Part shown: positions 15,959 through 24,472 of the stretch, piece after piece
Layout of the letters: every line of letters starts with the position of its first letter
Position numbering within the stretch: the first letter of the stretch is position 1
Origin: Pseudomonadota bacterium
GTDB taxonomy: Bacteria > Desulfobacterota > SM23-61
Assembly: GCA_018819135.1 (NCBI GenBank)
Contig: JAHJQK010000034.1
Span: 1-55,336 of the forward strand
Length of the DNA stretch: 55,336 nucleotides
Direction: 5' to 3'
The notes under the pieces: model-generated
Seen by the model: the letters and a program-made list of their open reading frames with translations, nothing else
Told to the model about the DNA's origin: nothing
Databases searched by the model: none
Position numbers and translations under genes: made by a program

Positions 15959-16816
15959 ATGGAGAAATCTATGGAACTTCGGATCACCATTCTTTGCGAT
16001 AACATCGCTAGGGCCATGCCCCAGATTATAGGAGAACATGGGTTCGTCGCTTTCATCGAGAGGGAAGGAGAAAATTTTATTTTCGACACGGGTCAAGGAA
16101 TCGGACTCACCAACAATGCTTCAGTTTTAGAGAAGGACATGCGAGCCATCAAGAAAGTTTTTCTGAGCCATGGCCACCACGACCATACCGGGGGCCTGCC
16201 GTCGCTCCTCAAGATTTGCGAGGGCGTTGAAATATTCGCCCACCCCGATGTCTTCCTTAAACGTTTCTCCATTCGAGAGGTCAAAGGGAAGCAAGTGAAA
16301 AAAAGTATCGGCGCCAAATTCTCCCATCAGGAACTTGTAAAGCAAGGAGCTCGAACACATCTGCATAGAGATTTCATTCAGATAGCCGAAGACCTTTTTT
16401 TGACCGGAGAAGTCCCCCGGATTATGCCTTTTGAAACGGGGGACCCTCAACTTTTTAAAGAAGAAGAAGACGGTCATTTGAATCCAGACCCCGTGCTCGA
16501 CGATCAGTCTTTGATCTTGAAAACCTTTAAAGGGCTGGTAGTCCTTGTGGGATGCGCTCACTCTGGACTCATCAATATCCTTTACCATGTAAGTGAGAAA
16601 TTTCCTAAAGATCGAATCCATGCCATCATCGGCGGCACCCACCTGGGGTTTTTGGATGCGGAGCAAAGACGGAGAACCATCGAAGCCCTTCGAGACTTCG
16701 AATTCGATAAAATTGGCCCTTCTCATTGCACAGGGCAGGAAGCCTCCTGCGAGTTATATCAGGCGTTTCCAGATAAATTCTTTTTTACCCATGTAGGGTC
16801 GGTTTTGGAGGTTTGA
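15959..16816 (+). CDS. Metallo-beta-lactamase-fold hydrolase
   Basis: 285 residues, with a likelier start at ATG 15971 (MELRITI). The metal motif SHGHHDHTGG is followed by GCAHSG and GGTHLG, typical of the subgroup annotated as dihydropterin ribofuranosyl-aminobenzene phosphate synthase-like. The C-terminal PSHCTGQEA with His and Cys is also usual. Substrate unknown. It lies four bases before a methyltransferase gene. Confidence 0.87.
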   Translation: MEKSMELRITILCDNIARAMPQIIGEHGFVAFIEREGENFIFDTGQGIGLTNNASVLEKDMRAIKKVFLSHGHHDHTGGLPSLLKICEGVEIFAHPDVFLKRFSIREVKGKQVKKSIGAKFSHQELVKQGARTHLHRDFIQIAEDLFLTGEVPRIMPFETGDPQLFKEEEDGHLNPDPVLDDQSLILKTFKGLVVLVGCAHSGLINILYHVSEKFPKDRIHAIIGGTHLGFLDAEQRRRTIEALRDFEFDKIGPSHCTGQEASCELYQAFPDKFFFTHVGSVLEV

Positions 16817-16819
16817 GGC

Positions 16820-17467
16820 TTGGAAGAAACCGTTCTTCTCTTTAACCGGATGGCCACGAAATATGACCTCTGGTTTGAAAAGGAAAAGCTTACTTTTCAG
16901 ATCGAGGAGAGAGCTTTTAAATCGCTCTTCCCCTTTTTACGGAAACCCTGGCTGGAATTGGGAGTGGGAAGTGGTAGGTTTGCCAAGGCGCTGGAGATCC
17001 CCTGGGGAATAGATCCGGCAAAAAATTTGTTGCAGATCGCCAAAGGGCGAGGGATCAAAGTAGTGGCGGGGAGAGGAGAATCCGTGCCTATTTTCTCTGA
17101 GATGATTGGATCACTTTTTGTTATTGACACGCTTTGTATCGTCAAATTTCCGAAGCTTCTTTTGCAGGAATGCCATCGGGTTTTGATGCGGGAGGGGAAA
17201 ATAGTCATTGGTTTCATCCCTCGGGGAAGTCCCTGGGGTAGGTTTTACTTGAAAAAAAAGAAGGGCAGCCATTCTTTTTGTCGATTGGCCCGATTCTATT
17301 CAGTGGGAGAAGTAGAACGTTTGATTATAGAATCTGGTTTTTCTATTCAGGGCATTATTTCCACTCTTTTTCAGAAGCCGGAGGAAGTTAAAAATCATGA
17401 GATTCCCATGAAAGGGTATCGACCCCAGGCAGGGTTTCTGGTGATAGTAGGGGAACGACTCGGCTAA
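16820..17467 (+). CDS. SAM-dependent methyltransferase (class I)
   Basis: 215 residues from a TTG start at 16820; ATG 16850 is an alternative. The SAM-binding loop reads [14 protein letters not shown], followed by [16 protein letters not shown] and [11 protein letters not shown]. It resembles UbiE/ArsM-like methyltransferases; the substrate is unknown. It may be co-transcribed with the upstream hydrolase. Confidence 0.82.
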   Translation: MEETVLLFNRMATKYDLWFEKEKLTFQIEERAFKSLFPFLRKPWLELGVGSGRFAKALEIPWGIDPAKNLLQIAKGRGIKVVAGRGESVPIFSEMIGSLFVIDTLCIVKFPKLLLQECHRVLMREGKIVIGFIPRGSPWGRFYLKKKKGSHSFCRLARFYSVGEVERLIIESGFSIQGIISTLFQKPEEVKNHEIPMKGYRPQAGFLVIVGERLG

Positions 17468-17483
17468 GGGGAGGAGGGAGAAA

Positions 17484-17924
17484 TTGTTGGGAATTATCGT
17501 TCCTCGAAAGGTTTTTTTTACCAAAGGTGTAGGAATACACAAAGAAGAACTTCGCTCCTACGAGTTGGCACTGCGAGACGCCGGGATAGAAAGATTTAAT
17601 CTGGTCCATGTCTCCAGCATCCTGCCACCAAGGTGCCGGGTTATCCCCCGCAAGCGGGGACTGAAAGCGCTCGACCCTGGAGGTATAACCTATTGCGTCA
17701 TGGCCCGATGCAGTAGCCCTGAACCCCGCCGTTTGATTGCGGCTTCTGTTGGATGCGCCATAGCTGCGGACCGATCCCTCTATGGGTATCTCAGTGAGCA
17801 TCATGCTTTTGGCCAGTCGGAAAAAGAGGCTGGAGATTTTGCCGAGGACCTGGCCGCTGCCGTTTTTGTTTTTCGAAATAAAAGGAAAATATTTCATTGG
17901 ACACAGATGAACACAGATTTATAG
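17484..17924 (+). CDS. Pyruvoyl-dependent arginine decarboxylase
   Basis: 146 residues from TTG 17484, preceded by GGGGAGGAGGGAG. The processing site is HVSSILPP: in the characterised archaeal enzyme, cleavage between the two serines creates the pyruvoyl group. [10 protein letters not shown] and [10 protein letters not shown] are conserved. It makes agmatine, a polyamine precursor. The last 17 residues (after AAAVFVF) do not fit the family, and their last few (TQMNTDL) plus the stop come from the left arm of an intergenic repeat, so the 3' end appears to have been overwritten. Confidence 0.88.
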   Translation: MLGIIVPRKVFFTKGVGIHKEELRSYELALRDAGIERFNLVHVSSILPPRCRVIPRKRGLKALDPGGITYCVMARCSSPEPRRLIAASVGCAIAADRSLYGYLSEHHAFGQSEKEAGDFAEDLAAAVFVFRNKRKIFHWTQMNTDL

Positions 17925-18008
17925 GATTACTTTAATCGGCTACAGATAATTTACGGCTTTAAAATTATGAAAAATATTATCCGTGTTTATCTGCGTAAAT
18001 CTGCGTCC
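17899..18008 (+). repeat. CACAGAT-type imperfect inverted repeat
   Basis: The left arm GGACACAGATGAACACAG (17899-17916) and the right arm ATCTGCGTAAATCTGCGTCC (17989-18008) are roughly complementary around an AT-rich centre. Related elements lie at 34505-34557 and 44658-44749. Confidence 0.65.
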
Positions 18009-18032
18009 CAATACAATCAATGAGGAGGATGG

Positions 18033-18713
18033 ATGGAATCTACCAAACCGGAATGTGCTAAATGTGGAATCAAGGAAAAAATCTGCCGTTCGCCCCAAGG
18101 CCAGGGCCCGGCTTTCTGCCCTACCCTGCAGCGCAAAGAGTCGGTGGAAAAAGCTCTTGCAGAATACGCCAAGCCCGGCATCGGCCAATTCGCCCGCGAG
18201 GCTTCGATCCAAGAAGCAGAAGGGTATGGAAACCGGAATGTGAAACCTTACCTGAGACATCCAATTAAACCACGGGTTCAGGAAACCTGCGAATTCGCCC
18301 GGCGGATGGGATACAAAAAACTGGGAATCGCCTTTTGCGCCGGCCTGCATAGAGAAGCGTTGGCCCTCACCCAGATTTTGGAAGCACAGGGATTCGAAGT
18401 GGCCTCCATAGTCTGCAAAGCGGGATGTACCCCCAAAGAAACCATCGGGATAGGAGACGAGGATAAAGTCCGTATTGGCGAATTCGAATCCATGTGCAGT
18501 CCCATCGCCCAAGCCATGATCCTCAACGAGGAAAAGACCGATTTCAACATCCTGGTCGGCCTGTGCGTGGGCCACGATTCCCTTTTTCTGAAATATTCGA
18601 AAGCCTATTCCACAGTGCTCGTAACCAAAGATCGGGTCATGGCCCACAACCCCGCCGGCGCTCTTTATACCTCAAGTTCCTACTACGAACGCATGCTGAG
18701 GAAAGGATTTTGA
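18033..18713 (+). CDS. DUF1847 cysteine-rich (metal-binding) protein
   Basis: 226 residues from ATG 18033 after GAGGAGG. The N-terminal cysteines (CAKCGIKEKIC, FCPTL) and the later motifs FCAGLHREA, CKAGCTPKE and GLCVGHDSLF are the DUF1847 pattern. Function unknown, but it is presumably Fe-S- or zinc-binding. The TGA stop overlaps the TTG start of the MOSC gene. Confidence 0.87.
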   Translation: MESTKPECAKCGIKEKICRSPQGQGPAFCPTLQRKESVEKALAEYAKPGIGQFAREASIQEAEGYGNRNVKPYLRHPIKPRVQETCEFARRMGYKKLGIAFCAGLHREALALTQILEAQGFEVASIVCKAGCTPKETIGIGDEDKVRIGEFESMCSPIAQAMILNEEKTDFNILVGLCVGHDSLFLKYSKAYSTVLVTKDRVMAHNPAGALYTSSSYYERMLRKGF

Positions 18714-19150
18714 AAGGAAGAGTCATAGCCGTCTGCCGCGGCAAAGAAAAGGGTAAACCCAAGGAAGACGTCCGCTCCGGTTTTTTTGAGGAAGGATTGG
18801 GCCTCGTGGGCGATGCTCACGCGGGAACGGAAAAACAGGTGAGCATTTTAGCCAAAGAAACGGTGGATCAGCTTGCGAAAAGAACAGGACTCTCTTTTCC
18901 CCCTGGAGCCTTTGCCGAAAACCTACTGATTGAAGGGCTGGATCAGTCGCAATTGCTTCCCGCAAGATGCCTCAAGATCGGAAAAGCTGTTCTGCAAATA
19001 CGGCAAATTGGAAAAGAGCCGGGTATTCCCCATTCATACCATTACCGCGGCCATTCTCTTCTACCCCATTTCGGGATTTTCGCCAGGGTCTTGGAAAGCG
19101 GACTGGTGAAAAATGGCGATGAGATTGAGTTGCTAACTTTTCCATCATAG
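18710..19150 (+). CDS. MOSC-domain protein
   Basis: 146 residues from TTG 18710, overlapping the preceding stop by four bases. The motifs GLVGDAHAG, QVSILAKE, PGAFAENLLIEGL and the late FARVLESGLVKNGDEI are typical of small MOSC proteins, related to the C-terminal domain of molybdenum-cofactor sulfurase. A role in sulfur or molybdopterin chemistry is inferred from the family only. Confidence 0.85.
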   Translation: MKGRVIAVCRGKEKGKPKEDVRSGFFEEGLGLVGDAHAGTEKQVSILAKETVDQLAKRTGLSFPPGAFAENLLIEGLDQSQLLPARCLKIGKAVLQIRQIGKEPGIPHSYHYRGHSLLPHFGIFARVLESGLVKNGDEIELLTFPS

Positions 19151-19192
19151 CCCCCGTCAGGGTTATAGGAAGGGGAGAAGCTTTTTATTCGC

Positions 19193-19690
19193 ATGAAATT
19201 TGAGAATGGCATTCATTTTCAAAAGGAGCACCTGCGGCATTTCCTTCGCCAGAAGGGGTTGAAATACACCCGGCAGAGGGAAGCGGTATGGTCGGCTTTT
19301 CGCAGTCTGGAAACCCAGCATCCTTCTTGTGCTGAGATTTATGACCGGTCCCGGACAATCGCCCCCGGGCTCGGCTGGGCTACCGTATATCGATCTTTGA
19401 AGTGGATGAAGGAGCTGGGGATAATCGTCGAAAGGGATTTCGGCGGTGGCCGTACCCGCTTTGAACCCAGCGGAAGGGGGCTGACTCACGCCCATCTGGT
19501 TTGCCGGCAGTGCGGAAAGGTCATAGAATTGAAGGACAGGGCCATTGAATCCTTCTGGAAGAAAGCGGCGAAAAAATATCGGTTCGAAGTCTCCCGCAAG
19601 ATTGTCGAAGGCTACGGTCTGTGTGCCGAATGCGAAAGAAAAACCCGGAATGATTGGGGGGATTCAATGGAAAATGATAGAGTTCGATGA
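19193..19690 (+). CDS. Fur/PerR-family transcription regulator
   Basis: 165 residues. A winged-helix domain (KYTRQREAVWSAF, then GLGWATVYRSLKWMKELGI) is followed by THAHLVCRQCGKVIEL and a second CAEC pair, the structural zinc site of the Fur family. Family members sense iron, zinc or peroxide. The gene overlaps the HdrC-PtsI fusion gene by four bases (ATGA), so it may control that operon; no operator is visible to me in the 42-base gap upstream. Confidence 0.9.
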   Translation: MKFENGIHFQKEHLRHFLRQKGLKYTRQREAVWSAFRSLETQHPSCAEIYDRSRTIAPGLGWATVYRSLKWMKELGIIVERDFGGGRTRFEPSGRGLTHAHLVCRQCGKVIELKDRAIESFWKKAAKKYRFEVSRKIVEGYGLCAECERKTRNDWGDSMENDRVR

Positions 19691-21831
19691 AAATCATCCT
19701 GGATGGACATTCTCGATTCTTTGCCCAGAAGATTAACAAAATGACCGGGCAGAATATCGATGCGTGCTATCAATGCGGAAAATGTACAGCCGGATGTCCG
19801 CTGGCCTATACCATGGAAATTCCACCCCATGAGATCATCCGTTTTGTGCAACTGGGGTGCGAGCAGGAAGCGCTGAGTTCCCGGACAATCTGGCTCTGTG
19901 CTTCCTGTGAAACCTGCACCTCCCGCTGTCCGAAGAACATTGACGTTGTGGCGGTCATGGATGCGCTGCGCATTCTGGCCTTTCGCCGGGGACAGACAGG
20001 AGCGGAGAAAGAAATTACCCTTTTCCATAAACTTTTCCTGCAAGTGGTGGAACGATTTGGTCGGGTGGACGAACTCAGATTGATAGGGAAATATAACCTG
20101 CTTACCCTGCACCCATGGAGAGATTGGCGACTGGCAAAGAAACTGCTAGCCATGGGAAAAGTCTGTATTCATCAAGACATTTTTTCTCACATCCGGGTTT
20201 TGCCCATCGAGGATCATCAGATCGGCAGTGAAATCCGGAGGGTCCAAAAGGCGGTCGAAGATATTGAGGAAGCCATTCGGAAAGATCAGGAAATGATCAG
20301 AAAAAAGATTGGCCCGAAGGAAGCCGAAATCTTCTCGGCTCATTTATCCATCATTGAAGATTCCCATTATTTGGCCGAGATTTTTGAAAGAATCGCCACC
20401 CAAAAGATCAAGGCCGAGGCGGCCGTTCTTTTCCAAATTCGGAAATATGAAGAAGTCTTCTCCCAAGTCGGAAATCCCTATCTTAAAGATCGCATTCTGG
20501 ATATCCGCGATATCGGAAAAAGGCTACTGGAGTCTTTAATGGGCCCTTTGGAATTTGATTGCCCATTCCAAGAGCCGGTGATCATAGCAGGGTTGGAGTT
20601 GACGCCGAAAGATACCATTCGGTTGAAAAAAGATCGAGTTTTGGCCTTCATTACCGAACAGGGAGGAAAGGAATCCCATGCGGCCATTCTTGCCCGTGCC
20701 ATGGGAATCCCGGCTGTCTTGGGAATGGAAGGTTTATTGTCCCGGATCGAGAAGGGGGATTTCTTAATTGTGGATGGAAACCTGGGCTTGATCGTGGTGA
20801 ATCCCCCGGAAGAGATGATCCAGGAATATCGCCAGATCCAGGAAAAAATAGAAATCCACCGAGAGAACCTGCATCTTCTGATTTCTTCCCCGGCGGTGAC
20901 CCGCGATGGCCTCTCTTTTAAACTCATGGCCAACATCGGGAATCTCGTTGACCTGGAATTTGCTCTTCGGTACCAGGCGGATGGGGTCGGGCTTTTTCGA
21001 ACCGAGCTTCCCTTTATCATGGGCGAGCGATTTTTGTCCGAGGAGGAGCAATTCGATATTTATCGGACCGTAGTTGAGAAGATGAATCCAAGGGAAGTAA
21101 CCATCCGGACCCTGGATTTGGGTGGGGACAAATTTCTGAAAATTCCTCACCCGGAAAAAAATCCTTTTTTGGGTTATCGATCCACCCGCTTTTTCTTGAA
21201 GGAAAAAAGGCTATTGCAGACGCAATTAAAGGCCATCATGAAAGCCGGCCGGTATGGGAAAGTAAAAATCCTTTTCCCCATGGTTTGCAGCATGGAGGAA
21301 GTCAGGAATCTGGTCGTGTTGGCCAAAGAAACCGAAAGGGAGCTGTTGGCTCAGGGGGAAGATATCAAAAAAGACATTCCCCTTGGCGTCATGGTAGAAG
21401 TTCCTTCCTTAGCCATCATGGCCCAGAAATTGATGAAAGAAGTAGACTTCGTGAGCATTGGGACGAACGACCTGGTTCAATTCACCCTGGCCGTGGACCG
21501 GGATAACGATTTGGTTAGCGATCTCTATCAGCCCCTTCATCCCTCTATCCTTTGGCTTATAAAGAATGTAGTCGATGCCGGAAAGGTCAACGGCAAAAGC
21601 GTTTCCATCTGCGGGGAGATGGCCGGGAATCCCATTTACTTCCCCCTGTTGTTCGGTCTGGGTCTTCGGGAATTCAGCGTGGCCCCCATAGCCATCCTGG
21701 AGATTAAAGAAATGGCCAGGAGGACAATCGAGGAGGAGGCCTGTGAGGTAGCCAGGAAGGCGTTGGATATGGATTTTCCGCAAGAAATTGCGCGGTTATT
21801 GGAGGCTCCTTTCTTTGTTAAAGATATCTAA
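19687..21831 (+). CDS. Fusion of HdrC-like ferredoxin to PTS enzyme I (PEP phosphotransferase)
   Basis: One uninterrupted frame of 714 residues. Residues 1-155 are HdrC-like, with two cluster motifs: C27xxC30xxC33xxxC37P and C71xxC74xxC77xxxC81P. From about residue 156 the sequence is enzyme I of the phosphotransferase system: helical domain 190-280, phospho-histidine site GGKESHAAILAR with H331, RTELPFIM, TLDLGGDKF, GYRSTRFF, GTNDLVQFTLAVDRDND and the PEP-site cysteine C642 in CGEMAG. The usual N-terminal strand of enzyme I (ASPGIAIG) is absent; the HdrC domain joins about where it should end. HdrC normally passes electrons between HdrA and HdrB. No HPr gene is in the window. The combination suggests PEP-dependent phosphorylation tied to redox state. 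Confidence 0.9.
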   Translation: MKIILDGHSRFFAQKINKMTGQNIDACYQCGKCTAGCPLAYTMEIPPHEIIRFVQLGCEQEALSSRTIWLCASCETCTSRCPKNIDVVAVMDALRILAFRRGQTGAEKEITLFHKLFLQVVERFGRVDELRLIGKYNLLTLHPWRDWRLAKKLLAMGKVCIHQDIFSHIRVLPIEDHQIGSEIRRVQKAVEDIEEAIRKDQEMIRKKIGPKEAEIFSAHLSIIEDSHYLAEIFERIATQKIKAEAAVLFQIRKYEEVFSQVGNPYLKDRILDIRDIGKRLLESLMGPLEFDCPFQEPVIIAGLELTPKDTIRLKKDRVLAFITEQGGKESHAAILARAMGIPAVLGMEGLLSRIEKGDFLIVDGNLGLIVVNPPEEMIQEYRQIQEKIEIHRENLHLLISSPAVTRDGLSFKLMANIGNLVDLEFALRYQADGVGLFRTELPFIMGERFLSEEEQFDIYRTVVEKMNPREVTIRTLDLGGDKFLKIPHPEKNPFLGYRSTRFFLKEKRLLQTQLKAIMKAGRYGKVKILFPMVCSMEEVRNLVVLAKETERELLAQGEDIKKDIPLGVMVEVPSLAIMAQKLMKEVDFVSIGTNDLVQFTLAVDRDNDLVSDLYQPLHPSILWLIKNVVDAGKVNGKSVSICGEMAGNPIYFPLLFGLGLREFSVAPIAILEIKEMARRTIEEEACEVARKALDMDFPQEIARLLEAPFFVKDI

Positions 21832-21848
21832 GGTTTCAGGGGTCAACA

Positions 21849-22298
21849 ATGGCATCGGAGTTGGACAAGATCGCTGAAGAACTTCAGAAGGAGGCATGGG
21901 CGGGTTATACGGAAGTGGTAATTGACCATGCTCAGAATCCGCGCAACGTGGGAAGTATCCAGAATGCCGACGGGGTCGCCATGATTACCGGACCGTGCGG
22001 CGATACCATGGAAATTTGGCTTGGGGTGAGAGAAGACGTTATCAAAGAGGCTAGGTTTTGGACAGACGGTTGCGGCACCTCAATCGCTTCCGGAAGTATG
22101 GTTACGGAGCTGGCCAAAGGGAAAACCATCCGGGAGGCCATGAGAATCACCCAAAAGGATGTGCTGGATGCATTGGGGGGATTGCCGGAGGAGAGCCAGC
22201 ATTGCGCCCTGCTGGCTGCCGACACGCTAAGGGAGGCGGTGAAGGACTACCTGGCCTACAAGAACGAGTCCTGGAAGCGAGCCTATCAAAAGCGCTAA
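21849..22298 (+). CDS. IscU-like Fe-S scaffold protein (second copy)
   Basis: 149 residues. IDHAQNPRNVGSIQNADG and three cysteines (GPCGDT, DGCGTS, QHCALL) match the IscU/NifU N-terminal fold, here without a long tail. It is related to the copy at 9934. It is 17 bases after the HdrC-PtsI gene and probably co-transcribed. Confidence 0.88.
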   Translation: MASELDKIAEELQKEAWAGYTEVVIDHAQNPRNVGSIQNADGVAMITGPCGDTMEIWLGVREDVIKEARFWTDGCGTSIASGSMVTELAKGKTIREAMRITQKDVLDALGGLPEESQHCALLAADTLREAVKDYLAYKNESWKRAYQKR

Positions 22299-22368
22299 AG
22301 CAATGGGAAAAGGGTAACAGGAATTCGGGGGCATAGAGTCATATTATTAAAAAAAGGGGGGGTTGGCG

Positions 22369-23112
22369 ATGCACGCCACGATTCAGAAACCGATTGAGGA
22401 AATTCTTAGCAATTTCAGGACGGGAGAAAAGATATTCGTCGTGGGATGCGGCAACTGCGCTGCTAAATGCCATTCAGGCGGAGAGCCGGAGACTAAGGAG
22501 ATGGCAGAGCGAATCAAGCGAAGAGGGGTTCAGGTAGCGGGATGGGCTTGCACAGAAAGCGGGGTTAGTCTATGCAAGCTATCTGTAACCAAAAAGATGT
22601 TGATGGAAGATCATAAGTTGGGGGTTGGACACGCAGATTCTTTCCTGGTACTCGCTTGCGGTCAGGGTATCCATACGGTAATCGATGCCACCGATGGGGG
22701 AATGGTTCACGTGGGATGCGATACCATTTTTGGGGGGGAAACAATTTCCGACGATTTTATTACCGAATATTGCTCTCTCTGCGGTGAATGTATCGTTGAA
22801 TCCACGGGTGGGCTGTGTCCGGTTACCCTTTGCGCCAAAAGTTTACTGAACGGGCCATGTGGCGGTGCGAAAAACGGGAAATGTGAGGTGGATAAAAATC
22901 GAGACTGCGGGTGGCAGCTTATCTTTGATGGGCTCAAAACATTGGGGCGGATCGATCAGATGAAAAAGTATATGCTTCCCAAAAGGAATTCCAAATGGAG
23001 CCGGCCCCGTTCCCTCATTGTCCAAAGCGAGGCGGCGACTTTTAAATCTTTGGCCGGCGAATCCAGGGTCTTCAATAAGGACTTTCCCAACCAATCCATG
23101 AGAAAGGAGTGA
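22369..23112 (+). CDS. metV: MetV-like protein (methylenetetrahydrofolate reductase C-terminal zinc/Fe-S domain)
   Basis: About 247 residues from ATG 22369, after AAAAAAGGGGGGG. Cysteine motifs GCGNCAAKCHSGG, CSLCGEC, LCPVTLC and GPCGGAKNGKCEV are those of MetV, the partner of MetF in acetogen-type methylene-THF reductase. It is followed by metF. The neighbouring hdr-type and ferredoxin genes fit reduction by a low-potential or bifurcating donor, by inference. Confidence 0.87.
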   Translation: MHATIQKPIEEILSNFRTGEKIFVVGCGNCAAKCHSGGEPETKEMAERIKRRGVQVAGWACTESGVSLCKLSVTKKMLMEDHKLGVGHADSFLVLACGQGIHTVIDATDGGMVHVGCDTIFGGETISDDFITEYCSLCGECIVESTGGLCPVTLCAKSLLNGPCGGAKNGKCEVDKNRDCGWQLIFDGLKTLGRIDQMKKYMLPKRNSKWSRPRSLIVQSEAATFKSLAGESRVFNKDFPNQSMRKE

Positions 23113-23115
23113 ATG

Positions 23116-23694
23116 ATGAGCAGACTCGCCCAGGCCCTGGAACGCCGAAAATTTGTCGTCACGGGAGAGATCGGCCCTCCGAAAGGAGTGGATTTAGAGA
23201 AATGCCTCAAAGATGCCGATCATTTGCGGGATAAGGTGACAGCCATAAACGTCACGGATTTGCAGAGCGCAGTGATGCGGGTTGGCTCAATGGCCGTCTG
23301 CGCGAAATTGGTCGAGCGAGGTCTGGAGCCAATTTATCAGCTTACTTGTCGTGACCGGAATCGGCTGGCGCTTCAATCAGATCTGCTCAGTGCATGGGCA
23401 CTGGGGATCCGAAATGTGCTTTGCCTTTCCGGAGACCATCCCAGCCTGGGGGATCACATCGATGCCAAGCCCGTTTTCGACCTGGATTCCGTGCAGCTCC
23501 TGAAAGCCGTCGCCATCCTCAACAACGGAAAAGATATGGCCGATCATGAACTGGAAGGAAAGCCAAACCTCTTTGCGGGTGCGGTGGTGAACCCGGGCAC
23601 GGATGCCCTGGAGCCTCAGCTCATTAAAATGGAAAAGAAGATTGAGGCCGGATCAAGAATTCTCTCCACCCTGGGCAAGGAGGATAAAGTATGA
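23116..23694 (+). CDS. metF: MetF methylenetetrahydrofolate reductase, C-terminally truncated
   Basis: About 192 residues from ATG 23116 (an in-frame ATG at 23113 adds one). [46 protein letters not shown] and [10 protein letters not shown] are MetF signatures of the flavin barrel. The family normally has about 290 residues. Here the frame stops just after KKIEAG, where homologues continue with ARFFQTQ, losing roughly the last third of the barrel. The next gene starts within the stop region. It is probably not functional alone. Confidence 0.82.
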   Translation: MSRLAQALERRKFVVTGEIGPPKGVDLEKCLKDADHLRDKVTAINVTDLQSAVMRVGSMAVCAKLVERGLEPIYQLTCRDRNRLALQSDLLSAWALGIRNVLCLSGDHPSLGDHIDAKPVFDLDSVQLLKAVAILNNGKDMADHELEGKPNLFAGAVVNPGTDALEPQLIKMEKKIEAGSRILSTLGKEDKV

Positions 23695-24472
23695 AAGCCA
23701 TCCTCACGGATGTCACCCGTTGTATCGGATGCGAGCTCTGCGTGGAGAAATGCAAGGAGATCAATCAGCTGGGCATCGACCGGCCTTGGCAATGGCTGTC
23801 CCCGGACGGGCTTTCGGCCAACCGCTGGACCACGGTGATCGCCCGCCCGGGAAGCCGCTATGTGCGCAAGCATTGTCAGCACTGCCTGGACCCGGCCTGC
23901 GTGGCCGCCTGCCCCGTCGGGGCGCTGCGCCGAACCCCCGAAGGGGCTGTGATCTACGATGTCTCGGTCTGTCTGGGCTGCCGGTACTGCATGAACGCCT
24001 GTCCCTTTGGAATCCCCCGGCCCGGTACAACTGGGAAAGCGCCCGGCCGGCGATCCAGAAATGCAACCTCTGCCATCCCCGAACCCTCAAGGGGAAGAAA
24101 CCGGGCTGTGTCGAGGTCTGCCCCACCGAAGCCACTCTCTTCGGCGATCGAGAGGAACTGCTCGCGGAGGCGAAACGGCGTCTCCGAGCGGAGCCGAATC
24201 GCTATATCCAGAAGGTCTGGGGCGAACATTGGGTCGGGGGAACTTCGGTCCTCTACATCTCGGACATCGATGTAAGCTTCCTGGGGTGGAAAAAGGAGCT
24301 GGGCAATCTTCCCCTCCCCCAGCTGACCTGGAACATTCTCGCCAAAATGCCCCCCATCTTCCTGAGTATTGGAGGGTTGATGGCCGGAATTTATTGGCTT
24401 TACGAAAGAAAAAATAAGATTCAAAGGGAAACCCGGCAAAACCCCGGAACAAAGGCAGGACCGAAAAAATGA
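23691..24472 (+). pseudogene. HybA-like 4Fe-4S electron-transfer subunit, frameshifted by a 5-bp duplication
   Basis: The frame from ATG 23691 encodes [25 protein letters not shown] and [16 protein letters not shown]. At 24016-24025 CCCGG occurs twice in tandem. Removing one copy restores the continuation [16 protein letters not shown], then PGCVEVCP and a C-terminal membrane anchor (IFLSIGGLMAGIYWL), ending at 24472. As written, the first frame ends in unrelated Arg/Ser-rich sequence at 24275. The intact protein (about 260 residues) would be the four-cluster partner of the NrfD/HybB-like gene that overlaps its stop. Either a real mutation or an assembly error. Confidence 0.85.
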
